64,000 nucleotides of DNA from Phalacrocorax aristotelis. Lineage: Eukaryota > Chordata > Aves > Suliformes > Phalacrocoracidae. Position numbers and translations under genes: made by a program. This document shows, piece after piece, positions 46,395-60,300 of the stretch; positions within the stretch are counted from its first letter, which is position 1, and every line of letters begins with the position of its first letter. Below the pieces are notes generated by a model. It did not search any database. It saw nothing but the letters and a program-made list of their open reading frames with translations, and was not told the DNA's origin. The DNA lies in the NCBI RefSeq assembly GCF_949628215.1, contig NC_134282.1, positions 11,282,223 through 11,346,222 on the forward strand, given 5' to 3'.

Positions 46395-49300
46395 AAGAAA
46401 ATTTCAAATCTTGGGAACTACTTAGAAAAATCATAAACAACTTTTCTGTGTGCAAGATTAAAACTTTGCACTTTAGGAGAGTCCAGTGCTAGAAGAAATT
46501 ATAAATCTTCTAATTAAGGAAGAATTTAAATTTCTTAACTTGTACTAACATAAGCCAACCACAAATGCTCAGTGCTCTTAAGTAAATAATCTAGATCTTT
46601 GGCGGGAAAGTAGGGACAATGTATCTATCAGTTTTTTCTTTTCAAATACGGTTCGCTTAAAAGCTTGTCCAAAGCAGAGAACATCTGATGTGGGTCCAGA
46701 GAAAGATAGTTGGCAATAATGGAGTGGATAAAGGTATATATATTTATGTGACACTACATTTATTTTATGAGATCTCTCAATGGGTTAATAAGAATGTCAC
46801 ATTACAGATATTTTAATTACATTTACAAGTCACTATGTGCAGCTTATGAATCATTATGTCTCATGAATCCATGTATTTTGTTCTGTTAGGTGGATTTTTT
46901 ATTAAGTTCTCATTACCTGGAAACAAACAAAACAAGACTTCCATAATTAAATTATATTTAAAATTTATGCTATCTAATTATGATATTAGCATGAACTTAT
47001 GAAGAAAATTAACTCTATTCCAGCCAAAACCAGCACATATGTATTCTCATCTGCTGCAGTAAACTGCTGCTAAACAGTGTCATTGTTAATTGAACTAAGT
47101 TTGATTTAACATTTAACAATTACTCAAATATTCTCTGAAGAGCAAAAAACCACTCATAACATCGGTGTAGTAGTTGTTTTTCACTGAGGGAGTGTAATCT
47201 TTTTGAGCAGCAGCACGGCAAAATCAGATAAGCTCATCTGAAATAGGGAGGGTAGCATGCTTCAGCTCAGGGACAATTTAAGGTGAGCTGGTAGGATGTT
47301 TTATTCCAATACAGACATGAAAATAAACAGTGCTACTACCTAGGCTTTACCTTCTCTTTCTCCCACTGTGCCTTCACTTCAAGCACACAGAAATCTCTTT
47401 CATCTGCCCCTTCCTGACTAACCTCTGTGGGAAGTCTCCCTAGAAAGCTCTAATAACCTAAGACAGTTAGCCCTGTCCCCCTGGACTCAATCCCCGTGTA
47501 TCTAATCTCATTTCCTAAATGTAAACACAGAGAATTGGACAAAAATAGTATGTACAAAAAGTAGAAAAGGAAAGTTAGGACACGACAATCTTTCAAACTC
47601 TGTTCGCATCATACTCGCTCATTGTACATATAACACCTCTTTTCACAGACAACTCATCAACGTACTGCTAATTGGCATAAAAATGGAGATCAGACACCAC
47701 ATTCCACTGTTATTTCTCCCTATGATTTCTATTGTTCATCCTTGCAGATAACCAGAAACGCTGGATTAGATATGGACAGACTAGCACTTCTTCTATTATG
47801 GTGGAGCATCAGAATTTGAAATAATTTTCAGAGCTCAGGAGAATTCCAACTTAAGCAAATATGAAACACTGTTCCCGGAACACAGTTTATTATAGTCATA
47901 TCATAATGGCTACATTTTCATTCATTGGAAATGAATGGACTATTACACATACCAAAATGCCTGTCTGCTTAAAAAAAAATTTATCTCCTTCAAAAAGTAG
48001 TCTGTTCTAATTGAGTTAATATTTAGTGTTTTAATAAATCAATGTTAGTATACTTGGTAAGCATATGTAGGACACCATGAGTCTTTTTTTACTTGTACTA
48101 ACTGCACTAATCTGTAGTTGAACATAATGAATGTAACATTTATGAAAGCTGTGTTCATATGGTCTTGTTGCATTTATAGCTACAGTAAGATTAGACCCCT
48201 TAGAAGTAAACATGAACTCTTCCAAATGAAAACTGAACACTATAGCTAAATGTATTACCAGCTATCTTTGGGAAAAGCAACTGTTAATGATATAGTACAT
48301 TTGAGATTTCTTTTTTCCTTCTGCAAACCTAATGACAACTTTCAGAGGCAGTTTGATTAAAACATCTCTGGCACCATTGGCAACAGCAATTTATAAAATC
48401 TTCCACATGAAAGAGAACATATTTTCTACTAAGGGCAGTCTGGTTTGCTTACTAATTGAGAAACTGGAGAAACTATTCCATGTTCATATCCTCCTTCTTC
48501 CCTCATTCCTGCAGTTTCTGCTCATTTAGTATCAGTCATTGGAAAGGACTCAGAATGAAATGCTTTGCAGGTCCCGAGCATGATACTGAACTAATGCTTA
48601 GTCCTTGCACAGTGGTTAAGTATTCCCTGTTCCCTGGTTTGGTCATATACTGTGCGCAGCCAAATGAAACACCCCATGTATTAAAGGTGGGGAGAGCAAT
48701 TCTGATCCACATTTCAAGTTTGATGATTAATGTCAAATTTTTCTAGTTTACTGCTTGTATTTACACTAGTTGTGCAACTTTTTAGGCACCCAAATTAAAA
48801 TTCTGTACCGTACTACCACTCAGAATAAATTAACCAGGAATATGAACAAAACTTCAGTTCCGCTCATAAGTTTATGAGTAACTATTTAACAGTAACTCAA
48901 AACCACAACTTCCAGGGACAGATCAAGAACTAAGCTTCCTGGCCACCAAATACCTTTTCTCTTGATGTGAGCAGCAATGTTCCAAAATAATATTTAACTT
49001 CTTAGCTTCTGAATTCACGCTCTCTATATATGATATTTTAATTTCACTCAATATATTATTGTACATTCCACTTCAATCTCATTAATAGAAAATTCTTCAG
49101 TGTAACCTCTTTTCTTCTATAGTGACAAATGCAAATTACAGAATCAACTAGGAACTACAATTTTGCTTCGAAAATTGTGAAACTTTTTGTGTGTGTAGAG
49201 CTGGCACTGTGTTCAGAAAGTGATACAGGGAAAGCTGGCTGTTGTATATGTACACTATGCAAGGAGTAGGCAATGCAGCAAGATGACTTGACTTGACAGA

Positions 49301-50684
49301 CCTTGTTTCAAAGCATATCCTAACATTGCTCCCACATAAGAAAGGGGTCATTCAGTGTCTTGTAATTTAGAATGGCTTAAGAACTGCGGGGCAGTTCTGC
49401 ATCCTGGAAGCCTCACAGAGCACCCTTGCCCACTCTCTGCCTACAAGCAGAACTACACCATCACACTATAGTAACAAGCTGTTTTCTTAGGAAATACCTT
49501 TGTCTTGTTTGTCTTTGACAAAGAGGCGATTATACCTTGTATGGTTGCATCCTAGCACACTCTGATTAGGTTGTGTATTTTGCTCGCTCTGTCTCATGGA
49601 AAAAAATAGCCCAGTGGACAGCATGACAGTGAATTGAGCCCTATAACCTTTGACCATATTCCTAACTTTTAACTGCTGCAATTACACTGTTGTATCACTC
49701 CTGCTTTTCTCAAGAATGCTGCCTTACCCACAGGCAAGACACAAAGCCTCCAGTCATCGCCATCATGGGTTGGAGATTCAGTTTCTTCACAGCAGGCATC
49801 TGGGTTGATCAACTAGAGCTGAAATGTCCATGTCCTTGAGGGAATCCCAGCAGACTCCATGAGAGCCCTCAGCTGATCTTTAGGTTGTGTGCAGCACAAG
49901 CAGTGCTGGAAACCTTTTGCCTGAGATAAAACTGCTCTTTTCTAAAGCCCTTGGTTGGCTTACTGGGGCCAGGCAGTAGCAATCAAATGGGATTCAAGTA
50001 AGGATCTGCTCTCCTGAGTCCTTGCATCAAATAAAACTATTACAGTCAGAGCAATGTACTCTCATCCAGTTTCATATAAATAGTGTATAGAGAAACATAA
50101 CAACTCTTATTTTTTCATGTATGGTTTTAACCAAAAGCTGTTCTTAATTGTGTTATAACCCACAATAGCAAGATTTAAATTTCATTTCAAATGTAAAATA
50201 AATCTGTTTAAGTTCTTTAGCAGCTTCTCCTCATCTAATATGGAAAGAGTTTTCTCTTTAATTGTATCTCTATGCCTTCAAGAACTCTGAGCAGCCTTTT
50301 AAACATCTGCTCTTTCCAACCTGCCACTTAAAAATTTATGGTTTGGAATAATTTTCTTTTTGGCTTATTATTCTCTCTTGTCAGTTGCAGATTACAAACA
50401 TTAGAAAATACAGAGGGCTACAAACTCTGAAGGCTGAATGTGGGGGAACCTCTGCAGGTATTTTTGTTAACGTGCTCTGTATAGAAATCTGTATGCATTT
50501 TTGCTTTGTATGTTCGCTTTTAACAGAAAGCTGGAAATTACAGAAACTATAGATAGACTGCTATAATTTCAGTATCAGTTAGTCCTTGACTTTTTAAAAT
50601 TTAGTATATATTGTGGTTGGCCCCATACCCTACCCCGAAAACCCTCAATGGACTTTTCCCCAGAGGAGATGAGTGAGTACTTAC

Positions 50685-50795
50685 TGAGGCACAGTTGCTT
50701 TCTGACTTGTCTTCCAGAAAGCCAATTTGGCATGGTGTCCTCTGATTCTGCAGCCAGTAGTCTGTTGATTCTAGCAGACTGTTGCTGCAGAGAAT
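50685..50795 (-). CDS. SPHKAP: SPHKAP exon 3
   Basis: 111 nt, 37 residues (window residues 34-70), phase 0 at both ends. The acceptor is ACTATTTCAACAG and the donor TCA|GTAAGT is a strong consensus. The peptide contains SNSLLESTDYWLQNQR and PCQIGFLEDKSE, which I recognise as the conserved N-terminal block of SPHKAP. No catalytic motif or membrane segment is visible; its role in the scaffold is not known to me. Because it is symmetric, skipping it would keep the frame. It sits alone, with 6.4 kb of intron upstream and 24.4 kb downstream, and no ATG-initiated reading frame marks it. Confidence 0.93.
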
Positions 50796-53700
50796 CTGTT
50801 GAAATAGTTAAAAATAGTTAAAATAATTAAAAAATTTACTCAGTCCTACTGTGCTTTGGGGGCCTGAACTCTGTCGTAACTCAAAGGAAATCTTGCCTAC
50901 AAAATTTTTCGGGGGCAAGACTGGGACCCCTGTTCCTTTTGGATCTGTCCTGTTAATGCACCTTAAATCAAGTGAATTATATATCCGCTAAAGTATTAGC
51001 CTATTTTCTTTCAGAACTGAAAGCTTTTGGGAGATACTTGAAGGAAAGGCCTAAACCCAACATTTTAATTGGAAAATATTGCTAGGAGTTTTCTTCTGTG
51101 TTTAAGTGATAAACATAGATGTTGGGAAAACTAATTATTTAATTATGCTAGGGTACATAAACTTGCAGCCTTTATGATTTACTGTATCTCTCTCCATGCT
51201 AGATCAGTACTATTCATTCTGCCAGCAGCCTCATTTCTGGGATTACCTAGGCTACAAACTCTTTCTTCTTAAACACATTTTTTCTGCTTTCTGAGAAGCT
51301 AAAGTACTTAAAACCCGCTGTAATGAGTACTGAGCTCACACAGTACCCTGAGACCAAAACTTTGTGTTTAATCTCTCTGTGTTGACTCAGTCTTACAACT
51401 TAGGCTACAAGCTCTGCTCAAACAAAAACAAAACTCGTCTACAGATATCTGTAGGCTATGAAGAGGCAAAGCCAGTTTTGCAAGACTGATGCTTAGATTA
51501 AACTGAATTCCTTACTTGCTGCCTCTGTACTAACATTCTTTCATGAAAAAGAGGGACTCTTAGTATTTTTAAGACAACTAGGTAACAACAGGAAAAGACT
51601 AGCTGCAAAAATGGTGCTACTTATAAAACATCTTATATGGCTTATCGTCTTTCAAAGGCAGCAATGTTAAGAAGTATGCTTGTGAAATGGATGTATGTTT
51701 TATTTGTACTTCTCACAATTCTTGCACTACATGGAAATAGGCTGTACTCTAGCTCTTTGACCTTTTATTTTAATAATGATATTTTAAAATATAAATTTTT
51801 TTGCTCTACCTGGGAAAAAATCTATCCACAGTACTTTACCTCACTGCATGTTTTGCATTGACACACCTTTGTCCTACTTCAGGATCACTTGATCTAGATC
51901 CCTTCCTTAGGAAGAGAAGTGAGAAGAACTTGTGAGACTTCTTCATTTCTCAGGGAGGATGAATGACTGTGTAAAGCTGATCTGGGCAGTTGACACAATT
52001 TTCTAATACTCATGGCCAATCCAGAAGTAAACTTTTTACTACCCACAGACTAACACCCTCTCTGATTTTTTTTCTTTCTGGCAGAAAGCCAGTAGGATAG
52101 TTAATACTGCACTTCCTGTATTATTCTATATTGATTTCTGAATAAAAGTCAGCAGAAGATGGATGAGGAGGTAATGGGGAACACCACAGTCCTTAATTTT
52201 GGCCTGCTTCAGTGCCCTTCGTCGGTACATTCCACAAAGGCTTTGCCCCTTTGTGGTGGTTGTTTCTCAGCACTCCAGCCCTGCTATGGGATTTCTTCCA
52301 AGAGCTTCTGAATACAAATTTAGGGTTCACAAAATATTCAGAAAAAGCACCGTGCCTAAAGACTTTGTTCTGAGAATGACAAAGGCTCATAAACACTTCA
52401 CATCAATATCAGTCTCTTCTTGGGGGCTGCTAGCTAATCTTGTTTACCAGTCGAATGACTCTGCACTCAAAATATTTTATAACCTCCTGTCCCAGCACAA
52501 GAATATTCCTGCCACCATAACTAACTATGAGACTAGATGGGGAAAATAATATATTTCATATCCCACAGAAACAATTTCCTGTAAATGTTATAATCTGGTT
52601 TTTGGTTTTGTTTGGTTGGTTTTTTTAAAGAAATGTGTTCAAGTATGGAAATACTGAACCATTATAAACTGATTGGTAAAATCTAGAATCAAGCATTTTT
52701 TTCCTCTTTTCCAAAAAGTACCATCCTCTGAGGCTTTTATGAAGACATGAAGAATTGAACGTACACATACATGCCCACACACACCTATGTATCGACATAT
52801 AAAAATATTTCAGATTTCATCTGATTCTAGATACTCAGGGGTTGAAGTTCTAATTACCTGCTAAGATATAATTTTGCATACATAGGAAACAGTTCTCTCT
52901 AGCTCAAACAGCTTTTGCTGTAACAAGCAGTCTTGTTTCGTTTCCTTAAAAATCACAGTAAATTTGTCTTCAGCCTTAATGACTTTAGATCTTTCTCTCC
53001 CAAATCTCAAACAGTTTCTGAGAAACCTGAATAGGCAGAAATTATCATGCAGAAACAAGCTTCAGAAATCCTTGGCACTACTACTCTTTGTCTCATAAGG
53101 ACTTGGTGTGCACACTCAACACTTCAGAACAGCTAGATCATAGCAGATGTATATTGTAGATGATGAACCCATGAAATGAGATGGGCAGTCCAAAGTTCAC
53201 CTAGTGGGATGTTAAATGATCCTTGGTAGCTCTGTCTTTCTTTCAGAGGACGAAAAGCACCAACAGAAGAAATAACTCTCCTGAATGAATGTTTTGGTCA
53301 GGTAAGGTCATAGTTGCCAAGCTTGGGTCACTGCAGGATGCTTTATGAGTGAGTTGCAAGGCTTTATAGTACATTTAATTTTTCTAGGCAGCTTTCATAA
53401 TAAAGTCAAGGGTAGAAATTGTTACATGGAAGTCTTGGACAGCATGTGATTTTTAAGTAACCTCAAGGAGATGAACAACATTAGTAGGATGATGTTTTCG
53501 CTGGGCCAGATTCTGCTCTCATGTGTGCATAAGTAGTTCTGCACATGCACTTGAGAATGCAGCCAGAAACGTGAAGAAGGGTGCAACAGACATAACATTT
53601 TTACTACTGGTGTTGGAGGAAATACTTTTTAGCACTTTGGATTTGAAGAAGACAGGTTAGAAAAACAAAACCAGATATACTTGAGTCCACGCAGCAGAAG

Positions 53701-56700
53701 CTGGCGGAGGTCAGCAATCTAAGGAATACAGGTTGGCCCAAAGTAATCTGGAAAGCCTCTGGAAATTACTCAGAAAAGACAGTGCTGTGGGAAAGGGAGG
53801 CGTGCAGGAACGTGTGGGAGAGGCCTCCTTGTATATGGTCTGGTTGTACACATATCTGAATGATGTTCAGGAGATGGAAGGTGACATTTGAGTAAGCAGT
53901 GGCAGGAATGAGGGATAAACTTCGGATGAGTTTAAACTCTACCTTATGAAATGCAAGTTTCTGCATCAGGACTGTTACAGACATGTTATTGCTCAGAACA
54001 TTCCCATTAGTGCTTCTTTGGAGGAAGGATAATTTGGGCCACCCTGCAATGCTGATCACCCTAGGGTAATACACACCTGCTATGCAAAAATGCATATGTA
54101 GGAGCCATGTGAAATTTTGAGCATATTTCTTTGGTAACAGACAGCAATATTATCACTGTCAAACACACAGTAAGAGTGAATATAATACTTCTTACAGCAG
54201 CTCGCTATTGTAAGGCATTCTCCCTGTTAACTAGGCAAGGTGTATGTGTTTACATCAAGTGAGATTTTGCATATGTATTAAAATTTGCTGGGATATTCAT
54301 GCTTCTAAAAGAATATACTGAAGTCCTTATAGTAAAATAATGTATGACTGCAATGATCAAAAGTGTATAAACTTGAAGGGGCTGGCCTAAATTAACAGGA
54401 CTAATTAATCAAATGCAAAGTGAGAACTGGTATTCCTCAGAGATGTAACTCTACCCATACATTCCGATTGCCATTTTTGCATTTAAGCGTATTTTCAAAA
54501 TATACTGAGCCGGTCTGTACCAAAGGATAAGAAGCCCAAACCTGTACTACTTCAACTGTCAGTAAGCATCCTTCTTTTATATAGCCTGCACTTCTAAGGC
54601 AAACGGTATCACTTGCCAAAACTTCCTCCTCCTGCCTTGTACTTCCTTCTTATCTAATTGAGACAAGTTCTGGGTCAATCCCACCGACATACATCGTTAG
54701 CAATTTTGCTGAATTCAGCGAGGTTGCTTCTGATTTGCAATGGAACAACTGAAAGCAGAACTTGATTCATTGACCATACTTATGTGTAACAGCTGCACAC
54801 ACTATACTGCTGTATATCTGGTTCAGAGCAGGATCATCACACTCGGAAAATAATTCAGGATGAATTTGCATCATGCACTAAATGTGAAATCAGCAGTAAT
54901 TCATGGTTCTAAAAAAAAAAGTTTTCCACTTCCATCTAGAGACTCAGCCGTCAGCATTACTCAGTGTGCTGTGAATCAATGAACTAAATCAGCCTCTAGC
55001 AGAGTGTGGATTAGAAAAGTCACTCTTTCCCAGAGGAAAATATTGCATATGAGTTTAGTGTAACAGCTTCCTGCTCCCTGATTTAGATCATAAGACATTA
55101 AAATACAGTAAATATCTATAACCGAGACAACATTAAAAAGGCTCTGCTCCACAAATGAAACATCTGCGTCTTCATGGCTGATCATCTTAATTGCTTTGGT
55201 TAATTACTACTCATCAAAAAAGATATGAAAGTGGGACAGAATGAGATATCAAGGGGTACATCTTCTGCATTTGTTCAGATTGGTCTGTGTGGTAAGAGGC
55301 TACATCTCATATGGTTCCTGACAGGAGCCATTCATGCCAAATACAATTACTCAAACTTACAAATCAACTGTTTAAACTGCTCTCTTGCAGCAGGAACCCA
55401 TAGTGTTTCACTCCACCACCAATTATACATCTAACTTAAAAATCACTGTAAGAACAGAGGCTAAAGAGAAGGTAATGGCCTATTTTTGGTAATTCTTTAT
55501 CCTTTTCCACAGACAAAAAAGAATGGTAACACGTTCTGTGGCTATGTTGTACAGAAGCCCAAAATATCCTACTGTTTGTCAGAAGTGTTGGTAGAAGTGA
55601 ATCACTTCTTTTAGTGTGCCGACAATCATATAATCAACTTGTGTTAAAATGAAAAGTTCAAGTGTTAAGGGATCAGACAGGTGAAGCAGCTCTAAATCAT
55701 GTGGTAAAGGCTAGCCTTTAAAAGAGAGTGGTCCTTCTGAAAGTTACTAAGTTGGGAACATCTGTAAACACAGTGGGGGCACTTCTCAGTGCTGTGCCAC
55801 TGTCCTTCAGTCTTCCATAAAATAGACAACTCTGAGATTAAATGAAAATTTAAGATGTTCTCTCTCACAATGGATTTTCTGCCTTTTTCCACTTATATGA
55901 AGATCCCAATTATAGTCAGCAGCATTTTTTAAAAAGCAGGTATTCTTTTGTAAATAAGCAAACCCTTTGATCAAATGAAATATTGACACTTTGCCTTTTA
56001 GCCATGTTGGGGTGAGCTGGAGAAGACCAGTTGCAGCATACACATCAGTCTATTGAGTTTTTTTTAATATCAATGATTTTACATTTAGCAAAATTCCTGT
56101 AGACAGACAATACTCACCCTCCACACCCACAGTGTGGTTTTCAGGATGAGGAAAACAAATATTTATATTCTACATGTTTTATCTTTCTCTCTCTCTGCTT
56201 ACATATATAAATATCTATTGTTGTTATTTTGAAAGGAAAAAAAAACCCCAAAGGAAAGCATTATTACTAGCGGAAAAGAAAGAAGAAAATAAAAAGTAAG
56301 AAGAAAGAAAATAAAGAAAGAAAGAATTATGGGAAAACTGAATGTACTGTGAAGTTTGATAACATTTGTGTATTAGAACAAATGCTTTCTTATCAGCTCT
56401 AGAATTATGCCTGTGGGAGATAGCAGAGCTCTGAAGGTTGTTGCAAAGTGAGAGATGAAAGACGGTCTGCCCTCCTCTCAACAGGTATTTGGTAGTTCCC
56501 CTTTCCCTCGGATTGTACTGCCATAATCTGGCCCAGGGGAGGAGGAATAAAAGGAAGCATTCATGGTCTTCACTCGTGTGTTCTCAGTTGTACTGAAATT
56601 ACGTACATGCATAAAAGAATGTTAGTCATATCTGACTCCTCCTAATGGCATACATACACACACAGGCCCTGCTCCCCTCACCCCACTCTCTAAAGTAAAT

Positions 56701-57200
56701 AACTACATGTAAACTCATTTTGAGGCAACCAAACAAGCAATGCTCAAATCTATACTACCTCCCAGGTTGCTGAAACCCTTCAAGTCAGATACTAGTGAAG
56801 GCAGAAAAGCTGTTTCATGGAAGGACCCTCCATTATATTGACCTGAGAGAAGCAAAGCTCTGGACCCCTCAGTCTGGGACCCAGAAACTTGCCACCTATT
56901 AAAGAGCAGTCCTGAAGGTATTCATGCTATGCACTGCTTTTATTTCATATTGTTGGACAATGAGGGAAAATAGAAATGTTCAGGGGGAGTTTGTCTCCCA
57001 TATATGTTTAATATATTTTGGGACCAGGCAAGATTAGACCAGGCAGACAAAATTGCATGAGACCATAACAGCACCCAGATTTATTTTGCTGTATCAGTCC
57101 TTTTCTTTTTTAGGTATCCCCGATAAAGACAAAAGCTAAAAAGCAAAGCTATAATGTGGGATATATCAGCCTTTGAATATAACATAAACTTAGAAGTTAC
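50796..57200 (-). other. SPHKAP intron 2
   Basis: 6.4 kb between exons 3 and 2, donor GTAACT, acceptor ACTATTTCAACAG. It has a purine-rich GAAA/AAGAA tract at about 56271-56327 beside a TCTC run near 56188. At 53497 GGGCCAGATTCTGCTCTCA resembles a widespread ancient amniote repeat that I cannot name. No other exon is supported. Confidence 0.7.
56271..56327. repeat. Purine-rich low-complexity tract
   Basis: About 57 bases of almost pure A/G on the plus strand (GAAAAGAAAGAAGAAAATAA and similar), so pyrimidine-rich in the direction of SPHKAP transcription. It lies 0.9 kb from exon 2 and is too far from any splice acceptor to act as its polypyrimidine tract. Confidence 0.75.
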
Positions 57201-57300
57201 CTTCTTACATGCTGTGACAGAGCTTCCCAAACTGCTTGCCGAACTGTCTGTGCTGCTGCCTTGGTGCTCTGGGACTTCATGCATCAGTGGAGATTCAAAG
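57201..57300 (-). CDS. SPHKAP: SPHKAP exon 2, N-terminal segment
   Basis: Encodes 33 complete residues (window residues 1-33), starting FESPLMHEVPEHQ and ending SSVTACKK, preceded by the last base of a codon split with exon 1. The acceptor reads TTGTTCTTCAGCAG and the donor AAG|GTAACT, leaving phase 0. The stretch is Ser-rich and predicted disordered, with no domain. It matches the N-terminus of SPHKAP by the ending ACKK and by its order before exon 3. The acceptor is a tandem CAGCAG: using the upstream AG (exon end 57303) would add one in-frame serine. Exon 1 must end with two bases of a codon to satisfy the phase. Confidence 0.88.
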
Positions 57301-60300
57301 CTGCTGAAGAACAAAAAAGAAACAGACCCCCAAAAACCTTTCCAGTGACTCAACTACATAGATAACTCAAATGACACCAAAATACAGTTCATTAAAGAAA
57401 TGTAACTTAGATTACAAGAAGCTGTCTATACTCTCCTTGCTGGCATTGCTAGTCTATTTATTACCTTAATTTTCCCTTTTCGGAAGACTCTCCTGAGCTA
57501 CATACTTTGGATATAAAATAGCAGACCAATGTCTTTTAAAGACTAGAGGATAGCATATAGCTACCTATAACGACATCTGACTGTCTTGAATGACACTGTA
57601 AATAGTGGTACTAGGTTGTTTACATAAGTGGCCATCTTGGAGCAGCAAATTAAATACTTAATGCACTAATTCAGCTTGGTAGAGAAAAGCAATGTTTGCT
57701 GCATTTTTACCTGCCTGGATAGAAGTAAAGGGGTAGTGATTAAAAAGTAAAAAACACAAGAGGAATGGTTGAATTCTGTAATCTAGGTGGAACAGCTTTG
57801 ATAGATTGTAGGTTTAAAGCAAAGGGAAGTCATGCACATACTCTGTTTTGTGAGTCAATTGTACACAACAGAACTAATTTACTTTGTGACTGTGCAGATG
57901 TGAAATACAAAGCCATGAAAACAAGCTCCCCCAGGCAAGTTATTTGCATGCACAGCTGGTACCACCCCTCACACTTTTCTTTTGGAATAGTTCAGGCCAG
58001 TCTTGTAAGATCTCCCTCCATATAATAATGAAATTGTCACAAGCTTAGTGAAGCTTCTCTCTCTGGACATGATGTGATCACAGTTAAAGACCTCAAAGTG
58101 CTAAAGGGCTATTTCTCCAGAAATGTACTAGGGAAAGAGTGTCTGACACAACCAAGTTCTGCTTCCCAATTTGGGTCTCTAAAGTGCTTTTAATTTATTG
58201 GAACTCCTCTATGAGAAGATGTGGAACACGTGACAAACCGTAAGAAGTGATCAGGTTAACATGGCTTAACTAATAACCTTTCACCAGTTCTAACAGGATA
58301 ACAGACCATGTGCAATTTCCTGGTATGCTCAATTAAAAACTAAAATGCATTTTCATAAGTCACCTTCACTGGAGCTTAAGCCAATATGTTAAGAGGAGGC
58401 TACTTTCACTTTTTGTCCAAGTCCACAGGCAAACATCAGTGAGACTACCTTTCTCTCAAGGGTTCATTTGTGTACATTTTACTTGATACTGCATAGGGCC
58501 AGTTATGAATATATCCACTCCCATTGATAAGTAACTTTGTCAATAAGAATTTGGTGATGTGTGTGGTGTTATTCTGTAATTATTACCAAAAAAAAGTGTC
58601 TGAATGTGCTGGAATTAGAAGAGTGAATGAAAAACATACAACTAACTCAGCACTTATTAATTGCTAACAGGGGGAAAGCTTCATGAATTGCATGGGAGGA
58701 TTGAACACAGACGCACAAGTGAGACCCATAGGTTAACTGACTTCACTTGAAAAGTGTTATTCTGCTTAATACTCTCTAAGATACCACCATCATTTGTATC
58801 TAGAAGGGAGACTTTTGTCTGTTTACAAAATTCCACTCGATTGCTCAGATTATATAGATAAACGGTAACTTTTCTGAGCAGTAATTTCACATTTGACAAA
58901 GCAAAATAGCATTTTATAGGCCTTATATTGAGTTCTTTAACAGAATGAGGGACATTAAACATATGAAGTAATTGTGGTTTTATATCTTCATTAAAAATAA
59001 GAACCTCATATTCAGAGGGTCAAATATTGTATAAGTACCCTCCTTGATAAGTCCACATTTAGGTGCAGCCTCTGTACTAGGTGCAACTCAGTACTCCCAG
59101 CAGAAGCTCTGACATGCAGGTTGAAGTACAAGGCCCATTGTTTTTTCCTGCTCTTCACTGAGAGGAAGACTGGGTGGCTTTGCCACTGCTTTGCCCTACA
59201 GGGAGCTGATATGCTGATAATGACTATTTGCTCTTACACTGTGTGCAGGGAACTGAAATTCCAGTGTATAAAGTGTTAGTGAGTCTAAAAGCAATAAAGA
59301 TGATAGTGTGGGGGCTAACTGAAGGCCTTTGGGGACCTTAATTAAACAGTTCAAATGGAATAGTACATTAAAGCATTGCTGGAAAATATAGTTGAAGAGT
59401 CATGTTCCGGAGTATTAACAAATTTGTGCTATCTCTGGATGATACTCCACTAAGGGGTAGCACACTACATGTTCCATATAGAAGTAAAGCTGTCTTCCTA
59501 GTCATGTGGAAAGCAAAAAGAGCAAAAATCTTCTTAATCCTTTTAAATCTGTGTTCTTTCCAAAATAAACCCACTTTTCATTTGTAAATATAGAAAAGCT
59601 TGTTAAAAGTATGTGATGAGTGAAATAAACGTAGAATGCCATGAAATGTTTTGAATGAGGAAAGGTTCCATCTCAGAATGAAGTTCAGACAGGCAACAAC
59701 AACTGCCTTTGGTGTTACTGAAACCTGGTAAACCTGAATTCTCATCAGCTGTCCCAGTCCTCAGAGCTGTAGTTCATGTCCAGCTGATTATTCAGAGCAC
59801 AGGTAAAATCAACAACTGTGCTTCATAGGATGAAGGACAATGCATTTGTAAGTATCTCTAACACTTTCAGAGCTTCTTTTTGTTTAGGGTTCATGTTTCT
59901 GTGCTGTAATTGTAGAGCAGAACCCTTATTCTCATGCTGCATTGCAGTTCAACTCTAGTGTTGTGCTAGCGATATGAACTCCAGGCTCCCACTGTTTGCA
60001 AAAAAGTTTATGCAGTCAGGGTTCACATCACCGAAAAATGCAATAATTTTAACAAAGAAATGTTAAATTATAAGAGCTACATTTGGGAAAAGTTTTAGAA
60101 TCCACAGACTTCTCCTCAGTGGGTTTATGGGTATGCAATTTCTAAAAGAAGTACAGAGAAACACACACCCTCGCTCCTTGGCCACCACTCATGGGCAGCT
60201 ACATGAACGCTTCTAGGTATCATGCAAAGTAGTTACGTAGCAGTATATACTAACCGATGGAAAAATGAGCACCTGGCTGAGCTTCTTCAGGTTGGGCATC

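Larger units (their letters stand above)
26312..50684 (-). other. SPHKAP intron 3, 24.4 kb
   Basis: The longest intron in the window, with donor GTAAGT and acceptor CTTATTACAG. It contains the CR1 fragment at 46118-46394, a TA/TG microsatellite at 33195-33219, a poly-T run at 45979-45992 and several very AT-rich blocks, for example 46740-47000. The longest open frames (31608-32048 minus, 146 codons; 26558-26905 plus; 43664-44041 plus) carry no recognisable domain and no exon-like borders. An unannotated non-coding RNA or enhancer cannot be excluded by eye. Confidence 0.7.
4982..57300 (-). other. SPHKAP: SPHKAP gene, coding exons 2-12 (5' end missing)
   Basis: Span of the recognised coding exons of the SPHK1-interacting A-kinase anchoring protein. 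The known mammalian protein is a scaffold that binds type I PKA regulatory subunits and sphingosine kinase 1. Seen here: eleven exons with GT/AG borders whose phases all join (exon lengths 100, 111, 60, 135, 256, 3745, 180, 87, 53, 185, 144 nt) into one uninterrupted frame of 1,684 residues. Identity rests on stretches I recognise from the vertebrate protein, such as ISSMNVQPPKENEI, LLSGLASGNLQADYEV, EINKFLIGLELVQERQ, TTSSLGIMDLEIYQEN and LQWIAASELGIPTIYF. No frameshift or internal stop was found, so the gene looks intact. Exon 1 with the initiator Met, about a dozen residues in mammals, is not in the window. AKAP11 is the related paralogue but does not fit these N-terminal exons. Confidence 0.96.
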
